Assembly: GCF_003992625.1 (NCBI RefSeq)
Contig: NZ_RZMW01000003.1
Span: forward strand, 62,001 to 126,000
Origin: Pelagibacterium lentulum
GTDB lineage: Bacteria > Pseudomonadota > Alphaproteobacteria > Rhizobiales > Devosiaceae
DNA length: 64,000 nucleotides
Direction: 5' to 3'
Shown: one piece after another, positions 16,783 through 26,168 of the stretch
Numbering within the stretch: position 1 is the stretch's first letter
Layout of the letters: each line of letters begins with the position of its first letter
The notes under the pieces: generated by a model
Seen by the model: only the letters and a program-made list of their open reading frames with translations
The model's database searches: none
What the model was told of the DNA's origin: nothing
Translations under genes and position numbers: made by a program

Positions 16783-18219
16783 TCAGCGAGGCGGTGTGGC
16801 CTCGCCTGCACCGTTTGGCTTTGCTGTTGCCGGTTCAGCAGAGATCGTCTTGGGCTCATTTGCAATGGCCTCGATGGCAGCGCTTGCGCCCGGCAATTGT
16901 GCGTGACCATCGGGCGCGATTGCCGCAGGGCGGTGGGCGGAAACCGGCACCTTCCATTCAAACGCATCGAGTTGGCCCGTGATCGGCGATGTCGGTGCCC
17001 ATTGGTCGGCGGTGATCCCGTCGGCGGTCCAGACCGGGTCGCGTGGCGCTGTGATGGCGCGGGCCAGCCAGGCGCGCGCCTTGCCCTGATCGCCCGATTG
17101 TCCCTCCTCGATTTCGGCCATCAGCGTGCAGATGGTCTGGGTGGGTGCATCAGCCGAATAGGGCGCCAACGCATTGCGGGCCAGTGACCATTCATGGGCG
17201 TCGATTGCCGCGCGGGCCAGAGTCATGGCGGCGGCAGGCTCACTTGTCGCATCGGCTTCCACAAGCGTTTTCATACGCTTGAGCCGCTCGAGTGCGGAAC
17301 TGCCGGGTGTCACATGGGCATAGAGGGTTGCAACATCTCGGTGATGGGTTGCGCGCCAGACCTTTGTCAAAAGCCAACTGGCCTTGCGTGTATCGCCGCG
17401 ATTGATATGAATCCGGGCTGCAATCAGTGCGGCGGGCACGAAATTGGGAATGGATCTAAGCGCAGCCTGCGCGTGATTGAGCGCGGCTTCGGGCTCGGTA
17501 TCCTCAATGGCATGGGCCAACGCGGTTTCCAGAACGCCTTGACGGCGCTTCTTGGCCTCCTTTTGTGCCTTGGTGCGGGCGGGCAGAGAGATCGACATTT
17601 CAAGGGCATCGGCCCATGCACCCCTTGCGGCAAGATCGTTGAAAACCGCGTTGGAGGCCCAGTCAAGGCTTGGCGCCAGCATCACGGCCTTGCGGGCAAA
17701 GGTGAGTGCCGCCTTAGGACGGTTCTGGGTGTTTGCCTGTTCATAAAGTCCGGCGAGGGCGGCCAGCGCGGTTTTGGGATCGGAGATGAGAGCCCGGTAA
17801 TGCTCGCGGGCCGAGGGCAGATCGCCAAGTGCCAGTTCGGCCCGCGCTTCGAGCAATTGGGCAGCGGAATTGCCGGGCAGTTTTGCGCGCGCGTCGCGTG
17901 CCAGCATGCGCGCTTTGGAATATTCTCCGGCCTGCAATGCGATAAGGCCGTCAGACAGGGCCTCGACGCCTGCCGCCTGTTTTTTGCGTTCTGTGTGACG
18001 GGCAAGTCGGCCGGGGGCTTCAATCACGCGGCGTATGATGGCCCAGACAAGGATCGAGACCACGATAAGGCCAAGGATCAACGCAATGGACGTGCCAAGC
18101 CCCGGTTCCAGCCGATAATTTGCGACCTCGATCGAAACGGTGCCAGGCATGGCGATCAGCCAGGCGGCGCCCAGGGCGAGAACAAGACTGGCAACGAGAT
18201 AAAGAACGAGCCGGGTCAT
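16783..18219 (-). CDS. HemY-like membrane TPR protein
   Basis: This 478-residue protein has two N-terminal membrane segments (about residues 3-24 and 43-65) followed by a cytoplasmic helical-repeat (TPR-like) region. It matches the HemY N-terminal family found beside heme genes in proteobacteria. It is not the HemY protoporphyrinogen oxidase of Bacillus. The C-terminal 60 residues are Pro/Ala-rich and probably disordered. It overlaps the mitofilin-like gene by four bases (ATGA) and ends the hemC-hemD-mitofilin-HemY run. Its role in heme synthesis is still indirect. Confidence 0.85.
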   Translation of the reverse strand: MTRLVLYLVASLVLALGAAWLIAMPGTVSIEVANYRLEPGLGTSIALILGLIVVSILVWAIIRRVIEAPGRLARHTERKKQAAGVEALSDGLIALQAGEYSKARMLARDARAKLPGNSAAQLLEARAELALGDLPSAREHYRALISDPKTALAALAGLYEQANTQNRPKAALTFARKAVMLAPSLDWASNAVFNDLAARGAWADALEMSISLPARTKAQKEAKKRRQGVLETALAHAIEDTEPEAALNHAQAALRSIPNFVPAALIAARIHINRGDTRKASWLLTKVWRATHHRDVATLYAHVTPGSSALERLKRMKTLVEADATSEPAAAMTLARAAIDAHEWSLARNALAPYSADAPTQTICTLMAEIEEGQSGDQGKARAWLARAITAPRDPVWTADGITADQWAPTSPITGQLDAFEWKVPVSAHRPAAIAPDGHAQLPGASAAIEAIANEPKTISAEPATAKPNGAGEATPPR

Positions 18220-19619
18220 TGATCGGCCTCCGCGTTGCCTTGTTGTTCGGCTTGCGCCTCAACGGTCATTGATTGCGTATTTGCGATGAGATTGCCTGCG
18301 TCGATCCGTGCCGTTAGGCCTAAAAGCACCGGCGCCATGGCATCCTGCATGGGTTGCGGCAGGGTTCGGGCAGCATCGTGCGCTGCCGCCAGATCGCCGC
18401 GCTCAAGTGCTGCCTCAACGCGAGCCAATTGTGCGTCCGGTCCATCGCCATCCAGATCGCCCGATACCCGCAAGGCCAGCGCCGATTGGGTCTGGGCAAT
18501 AAGCCGATCGAAAATGCCTGCCTCTTCCGGTAGCGGGCGGGCCGCCAGAATCTGGGGCAGATTGGCGCGATAAGACCTGACAAGGCTTTCATCGGTCATG
18601 AGCCCGGATAGGGAGGCTGTGCGGATTTGCTGTGAAATGTCGAGATCGGGCAGCAGCGCTTCCACTTCGCCAAGGGCATCGGCAAAGGGAGCCCCTGCAT
18701 TCATGTCGCGCTCGAGCTGGGCAATGGCGCGCGGCAGCCGGGCCAGCCGGTCGCGATCGGCGGTCAATTCGGAAATGGAGGGCTGTTCGGCAAGAGCGGT
18801 TTCCATCGCATCGAGCCGGACGAGGACATCTGCAAGCCCTGATTGATTGGCCTCGATTTCGGCGCCAAAGGATGCGGTGGCGGTGGAAAGTTCGTCGATC
18901 CGGCTGCGGATCGCGCCGAGATTTTGCGCCAGTTCATCCATATCGGTTTCCGACGCGCCGAGTGCCAATGCTTCGATCCGCGCCGCAAGGTCATTGTTTT
19001 GCCCGGCAAGGTCGCTCAACTGCTGAGCCTGGGCGGCAAGCGTGTTCTCAAGGGCAGCAATGGATTGTCCGGCATCGGTATCGTTTGAGGCCGGAGCGGC
19101 TTCAAGCGCGTCGAGCCGGCCGGCGATGTCACCAATCCGGGTGCTTTCGGCTTGTGCTGCATTCTCAAGCGTTGCAAGGCGAGCGTCCAACGCGCTTTGG
19201 CCGGTTGGGGCCGCCATCGGCGGTTGTGGCCAATAACCGAAATAGGCAAGCCCATAGGCCAGTGCAACACCGGCCAGGGCTCCACCCAGACCGGCAGCAA
19301 TGCCCAGGGTCAGTCCGCCGCCATTACCGGGGTTTTCTGATGGCCGTGTCTGGCCGGTACGCGGTCCTGTCGGGCTTTGGGGTGGCTTGGCATCTTTTCT
19401 GGCACTGGCCTGTCCGCCTGCGCCTTTTGCCGCTTCGGGTTTGTCCCCGCCAGCCGGAGCAGTGCCGGTGGCGCTTTTCGGCTCTTGGGAAACGGAAGCT
19501 TTGGTGGCATCCGAATTTTTGTCCTGGCTGCCCTCTTGTGTAACGCCCTCGGCCTGGGTTCGCCGGGCGTTGCCTTCAATGACGGGCGGTTTGACCGGGC
19601 CGGACTTTTTATCCACCAT
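18216..19619 (-). CDS. mitofilin-domain inner-membrane protein
   Basis: This 467-residue protein has a disordered Lys/Pro/Ala-rich N terminus of about 100 residues, a single Gly/Ala-rich membrane span (GGLTLGIAAGLGGALAGVAL), a long periplasmic coiled coil with repeated LDALE-type heptads, and a compact C-terminal helical domain. This is the layout of the alphaproteobacterial mitofilin (Mic60-like) protein encoded in the heme cluster. Members bend or anchor the inner membrane, and in some phototrophs they shape intracytoplasmic membranes. It is translationally coupled to the HemY-like gene. Confidence 0.85.
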   Translation of the reverse strand: MVDKKSGPVKPPVIEGNARRTQAEGVTQEGSQDKNSDATKASVSQEPKSATGTAPAGGDKPEAAKGAGGQASARKDAKPPQSPTGPRTGQTRPSENPGNGGGLTLGIAAGLGGALAGVALAYGLAYFGYWPQPPMAAPTGQSALDARLATLENAAQAESTRIGDIAGRLDALEAAPASNDTDAGQSIAALENTLAAQAQQLSDLAGQNNDLAARIEALALGASETDMDELAQNLGAIRSRIDELSTATASFGAEIEANQSGLADVLVRLDAMETALAEQPSISELTADRDRLARLPRAIAQLERDMNAGAPFADALGEVEALLPDLDISQQIRTASLSGLMTDESLVRSYRANLPQILAARPLPEEAGIFDRLIAQTQSALALRVSGDLDGDGPDAQLARVEAALERGDLAAAHDAARTLPQPMQDAMAPVLLGLTARIDAGNLIANTQSMTVEAQAEQQGNAEADQ

Positions 19620-19661
19620 TCGCTCTGCCTCGTTGTTCTTGTGTGTCTCGTTCAGTTGGCA

Positions 19662-20411
19662 TCATGGACTGATTTGCTCACGCGCAAAAGCCAGCGCGAG
19701 GCTCATCATCGCGCCATGGTCGGGATCGTCCGCCAGCGAAATGCGCAGGAAATGATTGTCGATCAGGGGCTGCGCGCAGCTTTCGGACACGCACAGGCAC
19801 TCGACCTGGCGGCGAACGGGATCAAAATCATCCCCCTTGCACAATTCGGCAAAAATCTGTGCTGTCCGGCGCGAGTAAAAGAGGATGCCGGCGACTTCAC
19901 CGCGGATAAGCGTTTCGGCTACCTCGGGGGCAAGTGCCTCGGCTGCAACCATTTCATAAAGGACTTCGGTTCGCGTTGAAATACCGCTGCGGGCAAGCAG
20001 CCCCGCCAGGTCGCCGCTCTGGTGGTGCGCCGCGGGGTAAAAGACCGTGCCATCGGGACGGTTGGTTTCGATCAGATGGGCCAGATCGTTGAGGGTGCCC
20101 TGGGCGCTGATGACATTTGTAAACCCCGCCTGCCGCGCCTCGTGGGCTGAATGATCGCCCACCGTAAAGACCGGCAATTGCCAGGGGGCAGCACCATCGA
20201 GGCCATCGAGTTCGCGCGCCAGAAAGCGCGCCGCATTGGCGCTGGTGATCGCGAGTGCGCCGAACGCGGAAAGATCCGGTATAGTTCCCTCTCGCGGTTC
20301 TGCCCTCAAGAGTGGCGCGATGATTGGCTCGATCTCAAGCGCACGCAGATGCCCGGCCGTCCGGTCGGCATCGGGTTGCGGGCGGGTGACGAGCAGTCTG
20401 GGCCGGTCCAT
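19662..20411 (-). CDS. hemD: uroporphyrinogen-III synthase
   Basis: This 249-residue cytosolic enzyme cyclises hydroxymethylbilane to uroporphyrinogen III. The sequence is divergent, as usual for HemD. It shows the family opening RLLVTRPQPDADRTAGHLRA, a central AITSANAARFLA and GVEGILFYSRRTA-like GEVAGILFYSRRTA near residue 165. It lies 19 bases downstream of hemC, whose product is its substrate, which supports the call. The long antisense frames on the other strand are coding-bias shadows. Confidence 0.9.
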   Translation of the reverse strand: MDRPRLLVTRPQPDADRTAGHLRALEIEPIIAPLLRAEPREGTIPDLSAFGALAITSANAARFLARELDGLDGAAPWQLPVFTVGDHSAHEARQAGFTNVISAQGTLNDLAHLIETNRPDGTVFYPAAHHQSGDLAGLLARSGISTRTEVLYEMVAAEALAPEVAETLIRGEVAGILFYSRRTAQIFAELCKGDDFDPVRRQVECLCVSESCAQPLIDNHFLRISLADDPDHGAMMSLALAFAREQISP

Positions 20412-20430
20412 CGGCGTTTACTGTCCTTTT

Positions 20431-21417
20431 TCAGCGGTTGAACTGGGCGATAAAATCCGGTCCGGCTTCAGCGATCAGCTTTTCGCCAAGGGCAAATCCC
20501 ATTTGCTGCCCATCGGTACGGGTGCCGGTCATTTCGGCCTCGAAAGCCTGACTTCCATCGGGCGAAAGAATTTGCCCAAAAAGCGTAAGCCTATCGCCTT
20601 CAAGGGTTGAAAGCGCGGCAATGGGCGTGCGGCACGAGCCATCGAGCTTTTCCAGAAATGCGCGTTCGGCCAGAACCCGGATCTCGGTCTCCCTGTGGCT
20701 TAGCGCTGCCGCCAATTGGGTGGTTCTGGCATCATCGAGCCGCGTTTCGATGCAAATGGCGCCCTGGGCGGGAGCGGGCGGAAAATCGCGCTCATCGAGT
20801 ATGAGGGTTGCGCGGTGGTCCTGATCGAGCCTGTTGAGGCCGGCAATGGCCAAAAGGGTTGCGTCGGCAACGCCATCCGCGAGCTTTTTAAGCCGGGTTT
20901 GCACATTGCCGCGAAAGCCGACAATGCGGAAATCTTTACGGAAGCGCTTGAACTGGGCGGCGCGGCGCAGTGAGGAGGTGCCGATCTTTGCGCCCTCTGC
21001 CAGATGATCCGGGCTTTTGGCAACAAGCGAGATGAAGGCATCGCGTACGTCTTCGCGTTTCAAAAATGCGCAGATCTGCATGCCTTCGGGTAACGATGTG
21101 GACATGTCCTTGGACGAATGGACCGCCAGATCGATTTCTCCGGTCTCCAGGGCCCGTTCGATTTCCTTGGTAAAAAGGCCCTTGCCGCCGACTTCCGAGA
21201 GCGGTCGATCAAGGATGATGTCGCCGCTGGTTTTTATGACCTTTATTGCAATCGTATCGGGGGCAAGCCCGTGCACCTTGGACAAGAGATCGCGCACTTC
21301 TTCCGCCTGCGCCATGGCCAGAGGGGAGCCGCGGGTTCCGATGGTCAAAGCCGGTTGGGTTTGAGAAGATTGCAATGTTGCCTCGTCCTGATAAGAAATG
21401 TCCGCCCAATGGGGCAT
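20431..21417 (-). CDS. hemC: porphobilinogen deaminase (hydroxymethylbilane synthase)
   Basis: This 328-residue enzyme polymerises four porphobilinogens. It opens LTIGTRGSPLAMAQA (about residues 25-39) and contains HSSKDMSTSLP with the catalytic Asp, RGNVQTRLKKL, and a C-terminal GSCRTPIAA whose Cys carries the dipyrromethane cofactor. The first 20 residues before the family start are poorly conserved, so the true start may lie a little downstream of 21417. It is divergent from tsaD, a common alphaproteobacterial arrangement, with a shared promoter region of about 80 bases. Confidence 0.95.
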   Translation of the reverse strand: MPHWADISYQDEATLQSSQTQPALTIGTRGSPLAMAQAEEVRDLLSKVHGLAPDTIAIKVIKTSGDIILDRPLSEVGGKGLFTKEIERALETGEIDLAVHSSKDMSTSLPEGMQICAFLKREDVRDAFISLVAKSPDHLAEGAKIGTSSLRRAAQFKRFRKDFRIVGFRGNVQTRLKKLADGVADATLLAIAGLNRLDQDHRATLILDERDFPPAPAQGAICIETRLDDARTTQLAAALSHRETEIRVLAERAFLEKLDGSCRTPIAALSTLEGDRLTLFGQILSPDGSQAFEAEMTGTRTDGQQMGFALGEKLIAEAGPDFIAQFNR

Positions 21418-21500
21418 AATGATTTTGTCGGGCTATTCGATCCCCGTTTTTGCCTTTAGACACCAGCGCAATTGGTAAGGCCAGAGTTCAGATCGCCGCA

Positions 21501-22565
21501 ATGAATAGCGAAAGCCTCATATTGGGAATCGAAACAAGCTGCGATGAAACCGCAGCCGCCCTCGTGCGTCGCAAGCCTGACGGCTCGGGCGAAATCCTTT
21601 CCAACATCGTGCGCTCGCAAATCGAGGAGCATCGCGCCTATGGCGGGGTGGTGCCCGAGCTTGCCGCGCGCGCCCATGTTATCCATCTCGACACGATCAT
21701 TCAAACCGCATTGGACGAGGCCGGCGTTGGTTTTGACGATCTCTCCGCGATTGCCGCAACTGCCGGGCCGGGGCTGATTGGCGGGGTGCTTGTGGGTCTG
21801 ACAAGCGCCAAGGCCTTGAGCGCGGCAACCGGCAAGCCCCTGATCGCAGTCAATCACCTTGAAGCCCATGTACTGACGCCAAGGCTCACCGACGGCATAG
21901 ATTTTCCTTATCTGGTGTTGCTGGTTTCAGGCGGGCATTCCCAATTCGTGCTCGTCAAGGGCGTGGGCGATTACGAGCGTTGGGGCACGACCATCGACGA
22001 TGCTTTGGGGGAGGCCTTCGACAAGGCAGCAAAGCTGCTCGATCTGGGCTATCCGGGCGGCCCGGAAGTGGAAAAGGCGGCGCTTGGCGGCGATGCCAGA
22101 CGGTTCGATCTGCCGCGCCCGCTGCTCAATCAGAAACGGCTCGATTTTTCCTTTTCCGGCCTCAAGACCGCGTTGCGGCTGGCAGCCGAAGCGGTGGCGC
22201 CGGTCAGCGAACAAGATTGTGCCGATCTTTGCGCCAGCTTTCAGCAGGCGGTTTGCGACATCGTTTCGGCGCGCGCAGGCATGGCGCTCAACCAATTTAC
22301 CGCCCGGTTTCCCGGTCATCGGCCAACGCTTGTGGTGGCTGGCGGTGTTGCGGCCAACAAGACCATCGGCGCGGCGCTTGAGACGGTCTGCGCTCAAAAC
22401 GATGCGCGGCTCGTTGTACCGCCTTTGCCGCTTTGCACTGATAATGGCGCCATGGTCGCCTGGGCTGGGGCCGAACGGTTTGCACTGGGCAGGCAGGACG
22501 GATTCGATGTGGTTGCGCGCCCGCGGTGGCCGCTTGACGATGCGGATATGAGGATATTGCCGTGA
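21501..22565 (+). CDS. tsaD: tRNA N6-adenosine threonylcarbamoyltransferase
   Basis: This 354-residue enzyme transfers the threonylcarbamoyl group to A37 of ANN-decoding tRNAs. The family start [14 protein letters not shown] directly follows the ATG at 21501; the in-frame start at 21450 would add unsupported residues. The metal-binding HLEAH motif (about residue 118) and [10 protein letters not shown] are present, as is the C-terminal GGVAANK. It overlaps gpsA by four bases (GTGA), so the two are co-translated. Confidence 0.96.
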   Translation: MNSESLILGIETSCDETAAALVRRKPDGSGEILSNIVRSQIEEHRAYGGVVPELAARAHVIHLDTIIQTALDEAGVGFDDLSAIAATAGPGLIGGVLVGLTSAKALSAATGKPLIAVNHLEAHVLTPRLTDGIDFPYLVLLVSGGHSQFVLVKGVGDYERWGTTIDDALGEAFDKAAKLLDLGYPGGPEVEKAALGGDARRFDLPRPLLNQKRLDFSFSGLKTALRLAAEAVAPVSEQDCADLCASFQQAVCDIVSARAGMALNQFTARFPGHRPTLVVAGGVAANKTIGAALETVCAQNDARLVVPPLPLCTDNGAMVAWAGAERFALGRQDGFDVVARPRWPLDDADMRILP

Positions 22566-23554
22566 GCGTTGATGTTTTCGTTATCGGCGCGGGCGCGTGG
22601 GGCACGGCGCTTGCACAGGCTGCCATATTTGGCGGCAGTCGCGTCACGCTTTATGGCCGCGATGACGCGGCTATAGGCGAGATCAATGAAAATCACAGGC
22701 TCAGCCGCTATCTTGGAGACACCAATCTCGATCCTGCACTTAAGGCGCAGTCCGATTTTGCCGGGCTTGACGCTGCCGATGTCATTTTGCTGGTGGTGCC
22801 GGCTCAGGCAAGTCGCGCGACGCTGGCCCGGATTGGCCCGGATATATTGGCTGGCAAGCCGGTCGTGCTGTGCGCCAAGGGGTTCGAGATGGGCACAAAT
22901 CTGCGCCAGAGCGAGATTCTGGCCGAGCTTGCCCCCGATGCCGAACCTTTTGTTCTGTCAGGACCAAGCTTTGCCCATGACGTCGCCAATAAGCGTCCCA
23001 CAGCGATAACGCTTGCCGGACCGGATGCCGACCGTGCGCAGGATATTGCCAATATTCTGGCTGGACCGTCATTCCGGCCCTATGCCAGCGGGGATCTCGC
23101 CGGGGTCGAGCTTTGCGGCGGGCTTAAAAATGTCTATGCGCTGGGCGCAGGCGCAATTGAGGGTGCGGGGCTTGGTCTGTCGGCACGCTCGGCTTTTCTG
23201 GCGCGCGGTTTTGCCGAATTGGGGCGGCTGGTGCTCGCCATGGGCGGGGACGAAGCCACGCTCTCGGGGCTGGCCGGTATCGGCGATCTGGCGCTTAGCT
23301 GCACTTCGGAGGCGTCGCGCAATTACAAATCCGGTATCGCTCTGGGCCGGGGCGAGTCCGTCGATACAATCAAAGCGTCGGGTATGGGGCTTGCCGAAGG
23401 CATCTACACAGCGCCTGTTGCTTTGGCGCTGGCGCAAAAGGCAAAGGTCGATGCGCCGCTTGTCGAGGCCGTCAATCTGCTGATCTCGGGCGCCGCAACA
23501 ATCGACTCCATCGTGCCCATGCTTATGGCGCGCCCGCTCAAGAAGGAAGGATAA
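22562..23554 (+). CDS. gpsA: glycerol-3-phosphate dehydrogenase [NAD(P)+]
   Basis: This 330-residue enzyme makes sn-glycerol-3-phosphate for phospholipids from dihydroxyacetone phosphate. It has an N-terminal Rossmann loop [10 protein letters not shown] (about 8-17), the conserved LSGPSFA and the C-terminal substrate helix with [19 protein letters not shown] containing the catalytic Lys. Translation begins at GTG within the tsaD stop. The order tsaD-gpsA-YciI-EVE is typical of the order. Confidence 0.95.
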   Translation: MSVDVFVIGAGAWGTALAQAAIFGGSRVTLYGRDDAAIGEINENHRLSRYLGDTNLDPALKAQSDFAGLDAADVILLVVPAQASRATLARIGPDILAGKPVVLCAKGFEMGTNLRQSEILAELAPDAEPFVLSGPSFAHDVANKRPTAITLAGPDADRAQDIANILAGPSFRPYASGDLAGVELCGGLKNVYALGAGAIEGAGLGLSARSAFLARGFAELGRLVLAMGGDEATLSGLAGIGDLALSCTSEASRNYKSGIALGRGESVDTIKASGMGLAEGIYTAPVALALAQKAKVDAPLVEAVNLLISGAATIDSIVPMLMARPLKKEG

Positions 23555-23557
23555 GTC

Positions 23558-23848
23558 ATGCTCTTTGCCGTTCATGCCAAGGATAAGCCCGGCCATCTCG
23601 AAACCCGGCTGGCAACACGCCCCGCACATCTCGCCTATTGGGAACAGAACGATCCGGAGCTGGTGCTGGCGGGGCCCTTTCTCGATGATGACGGCAAGCC
23701 TTGCGGCTCGCTGATCGTTGTGCGGGCCGATGATCTTGCGGGCGCCAGAGCACTCATCGATGCCGATCCTTATGCAATCGCGGGTCTTTTCGAGTCGGTT
23801 ACGATCCAGCCCTGGAACTGGGCGCTCAAGCGGCCGGAAGGAGTTTAG
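23558..23848 (+). CDS. YciI-like family protein
   Basis: This 96-residue single-domain protein has the YciI ferredoxin-like alpha/beta fold. It has the active-site-like His near LETRLATRPAHLAYW and an Asp in AGPFLDDDGKP. Family members are thought to be small enzymes of unclear reaction. It lies three bases after gpsA and is probably co-transcribed with it and the EVE gene. A second YciI-like gene lies at 42164, also as the last member of a biosynthetic pair. Confidence 0.85.
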   Translation: MLFAVHAKDKPGHLETRLATRPAHLAYWEQNDPELVLAGPFLDDDGKPCGSLIVVRADDLAGARALIDADPYAIAGLFESVTIQPWNWALKRPEGV

Positions 23849-23852
23849 AGGC

Positions 23853-24269
23853 ATGGCTTACTGGCTGTTCAAATCCGAACCTGAAACATGGGGTTGGGAC
23901 GATCAGGTTAAGAAAGGCGCGCCCGAGGAATGGAACGGGGTGCGCAATTACCAGGCGCGCAACAATATGCGCGAGATGAAAAAGGGGGAGCTTGGCTTTT
24001 TCTATCACTCGGTGAAGGAAAAGCAGGTGGTGGGTATCGTGAGGGTCGCAAACGAAGTCCATCCCGACTCAACCACCGACGATCCGCGCTGGGAATGCGT
24101 CGATGTCGAAGCGGTCAAACCGTTCAAGACGCCGGTGACGCTGGAAGACATAAAGGCCCATCCCGAACTTTCCGACATGGTGCTGGTCAACAATTCCCGG
24201 CTCTCGGTACAGCCTGTGTCGGAAAAGGAATGGAAGATCATTTGCACGATGGGTGGTGTTGAGCCATAA
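23853..24269 (+). CDS. EVE domain protein
   Basis: This 138-residue single EVE domain (PUA-like fold) opens YWLFKSEPETWGWDD and contains GVRNYQARNNMR and a C-terminal NNSRLSVQPV. The ATG at 23853 follows a GGAGTTTAGAGGC leader four bases after the YciI gene; the longer in-frame extension is a shadow. EVE proteins bind modified bases in RNA or DNA. The stand-alone form is widespread in proteobacteria and its substrate is unknown. Confidence 0.92.
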   Translation: MAYWLFKSEPETWGWDDQVKKGAPEEWNGVRNYQARNNMREMKKGELGFFYHSVKEKQVVGIVRVANEVHPDSTTDDPRWECVDVEAVKPFKTPVTLEDIKAHPELSDMVLVNNSRLSVQPVSEKEWKIICTMGGVEP

Positions 24270-24329
24270 AATGGGGTGATCGGCTACCGGGTTGGGAGAT
24301 GGTCGGCCGTATTTGTGGGGGAACGGGAC

Positions 24330-24746
24330 ATGTCACATCTGGCTGTAAACTGGTTGGCCGTGGTTCTTGCGATGATCGCCTCGATGGCGTTGGGCGCGGC
24401 CTGGTATATGGGGCTTTCCAAGCAGTGGATCGCTGCAACGGGCAAGACCGAAAAGCAAATCATGGCGGGTTCGGGCGGCCCGGCTACACCCTTTATCTGG
24501 GCTGCTGGCTGCCAATTGATCATGGCCTATTTTCTGGCACTTTTGACACCCGCGCTCATGGGCGAGATCACCGTTTATAACGGTATTCTGTTGGGCGTTC
24601 ACATGTGGCTGGGCTTTATCATCACCTCGATGATCCTCAATCACCGTTATCAGGGTATGAGCTGGAACCTGGCGCTGATCGATGGCGGGTATCTTCTGTT
24701 GGTAATGATTGTTCAGGGCGCCGTGATTGGGGTCATGGGCCGATAA
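24330..24746 (+). CDS. DUF1761-type membrane protein
   Basis: This 138-residue protein has four membrane segments. It opens MSHLAVNWLAVVLAMIASM and then has a GAAWYMGLSKQWIA motif that matches the DUF1761 family. The ATG at 24330 has a GGGGAACGGG leader. The frame also opens earlier at 24276, but that part lacks family similarity. Function unknown. It is convergent with the SDHAF4-like gene, and a shared stem-loop separates the two. Confidence 0.8.
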   Translation: MSHLAVNWLAVVLAMIASMALGAAWYMGLSKQWIAATGKTEKQIMAGSGGPATPFIWAAGCQLIMAYFLALLTPALMGEITVYNGILLGVHMWLGFIITSMILNHRYQGMSWNLALIDGGYLLLVMIVQGAVIGVMGR

Positions 24747-24758
24747 ATCCGCAAGAGG

Positions 24759-24810
24759 GCTGGCCGCCCGTTGCGCGCCAGTCACCGGACGAAACGGTCA
24801 GGCGGCCAGC
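24759..24810. terminator. bidirectional stem-loop between convergent genes
   Basis: GCTGGCCGCC (24759-24768) pairs perfectly with GGCGGCCAGC (24801-24810) across a 32-base loop, followed by GCCTTTT on the plus strand. It separates the DUF1761 gene from the convergent DUF1674 gene. Confidence 0.55.
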
Positions 24811-24816
24811 GCCTTT

Positions 24817-25002
24817 TCAAAAATCGGAGGAGATTCCCTTGATTTCCCAGTCGCCATAGCGAGCGGGGTCAAGCCCGCCGCGGCCATCGATTTCCTTTGG
24901 TGCCTGGCTGGTTTTCGCATCGATCCCGGCCTTGCGCGCCGCCGCTTCTTCAAGCGCGCGCTTTGCAATTTCAGGATCTGGACGTCTGGTTGATGTAGGC
25001 AT
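24817..25002 (-). CDS. DUF1674 protein, succinate dehydrogenase assembly factor 4 (SDHAF4) family
   Basis: This 61-residue protein ends in the diagnostic motif KEIDGRGGLDPARYGDWE followed by KGISSDF, which is the signature of DUF1674/SDHAF4. In mitochondria and bacteria, SDHAF4 homologues bind the flavinylated SdhA subunit and promote complex II assembly. The ATG at 25002 is preferred over the TTG at 25032. The sdhCDAB operon lies about 24 kb away in the same window. The order DUF1674-htpX-rsmB is conserved in related bacteria. Confidence 0.9.
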   Translation of the reverse strand: MPTSTRRPDPEIAKRALEEAAARKAGIDAKTSQAPKEIDGRGGLDPARYGDWEIKGISSDF

Positions 25003-25130
25003 CTGGTTTACCGGACCGATTGGCTTTTGCAAAAGATGACAAAGAGTTTAGGTGTCAGGCTCTTGCTGGCACGGCTCTCGATCCCCATCATATAGCGACC
25101 TTTGGTTGGAGATAAAGAGTTCATAGAACA

Positions 25131-26108
25131 ATGATGAATACCTTGCGTACCACCGTTTTGCTGGCAGGTATGACCGCGCTCTTTATGGGTGTTGGTTATC
25201 TTATTGGCGGCGAAGGCGGCATGGTGATGGCTCTGGGGCTTGCCGTCGCAGTGAATGCGTTTGCTTATTGGAATTCGGACAAGATGGTCCTTTCCATGCA
25301 GAATGCGCGCGAGTTGAGCCGATCCAATGCGCCTGAATTGTTCGACATGACCGCGCGGCTGGCCGAGCGCGCAGGCCTTCCCATGCCAAAGCTCTATCTC
25401 ATCGATACCGATCAGCCCAATGCGTTTGCCACCGGACGCAGTCCCGATGTCGGAGTGGTCGCGGTTACGCGCGGGCTTGTGCGGCATCTAGACGATCGGG
25501 AAGTAGCCGCCGTGATCGCGCACGAGCTGGCCCATATCAAGCATCGCGATACGCTCGTGATGACCATCACGGCAACGCTGGCCGGTGCGATTTCCATTCT
25601 TGCCCAGTTCGGCTTGTTTTTCGGCAATCGTGACAATGATTCCCCGCTCGGGCTTTTCGGCACCATTGCCATGGTTCTCCTCGCGCCGATTGCCGCCGCG
25701 CTGGTGCAGATGGCTGTAAGCCGTACCCGCGAATATGGAGCGGACAAGGAAGGCGCGGCCATTTGCGGCGACCCGCTGGCGCTGGCCTCTGCATTAGAGA
25801 AAATCACCGCCATATCCCGTACGCGCCACAATATGCCTGCGGAAAAGGCTCCGGCCATGGCGCATATGTACATTGCCAACCCTCTATCGGGCGCGCGGAT
25901 GGATAATCTCTTTGCAACCCACCCGGATCCTGCCAACCGGATTGCAGCACTTAAGGCCATGGACGCAGAAATGGGCACTTCCGGTGCTGGCAATTGGGTC
26001 AGTGTCGCTGTAAGACGTGAACCAAATGCTGCGCGCACGACGCCGGGCTGGCGGACGCCAGGAACCCATACGCGTGGCTCACAAAACACCAAGGGACCAT
26101 GGGGTTGA
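25131..26108 (+). CDS. htpX: protease HtpX homologue
   Basis: This 325-residue M48 zinc metalloprotease of inner-membrane quality control has membrane segments near the N terminus ([14 protein letters not shown]) and after the active site. The zinc motif is HELAH in [13 protein letters not shown] (about residue 128), and the third ligand Glu is in [13 protein letters not shown]. The C-terminal 35 residues are Arg/Thr-rich and family-variable. Two in-frame ATG codons (25131, 25134) are equally possible starts. It is divergent from the DUF1674 gene. Its stop lies just upstream of rsmB in the same frame. Confidence 0.95.
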   Translation: MMNTLRTTVLLAGMTALFMGVGYLIGGEGGMVMALGLAVAVNAFAYWNSDKMVLSMQNARELSRSNAPELFDMTARLAERAGLPMPKLYLIDTDQPNAFATGRSPDVGVVAVTRGLVRHLDDREVAAVIAHELAHIKHRDTLVMTITATLAGAISILAQFGLFFGNRDNDSPLGLFGTIAMVLLAPIAAALVQMAVSRTREYGADKEGAAICGDPLALASALEKITAISRTRHNMPAEKAPAMAHMYIANPLSGARMDNLFATHPDPANRIAALKAMDAEMGTSGAGNWVSVAVRREPNAARTTPGWRTPGTHTRGSQNTKGPWG

Positions 26109-26168
26109 CCGATTAGCACGCAAAATCCTCAACGAAATGCTGGCCTCAAGCCTCGGCTTGAGGCCGCT

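Noticed and set aside
17194-18222. 342-codon open frame opposite the HemY-like gene
   Set aside because: Cys/Gly/Arg-rich composition without domain similarity; shadow of the real gene.
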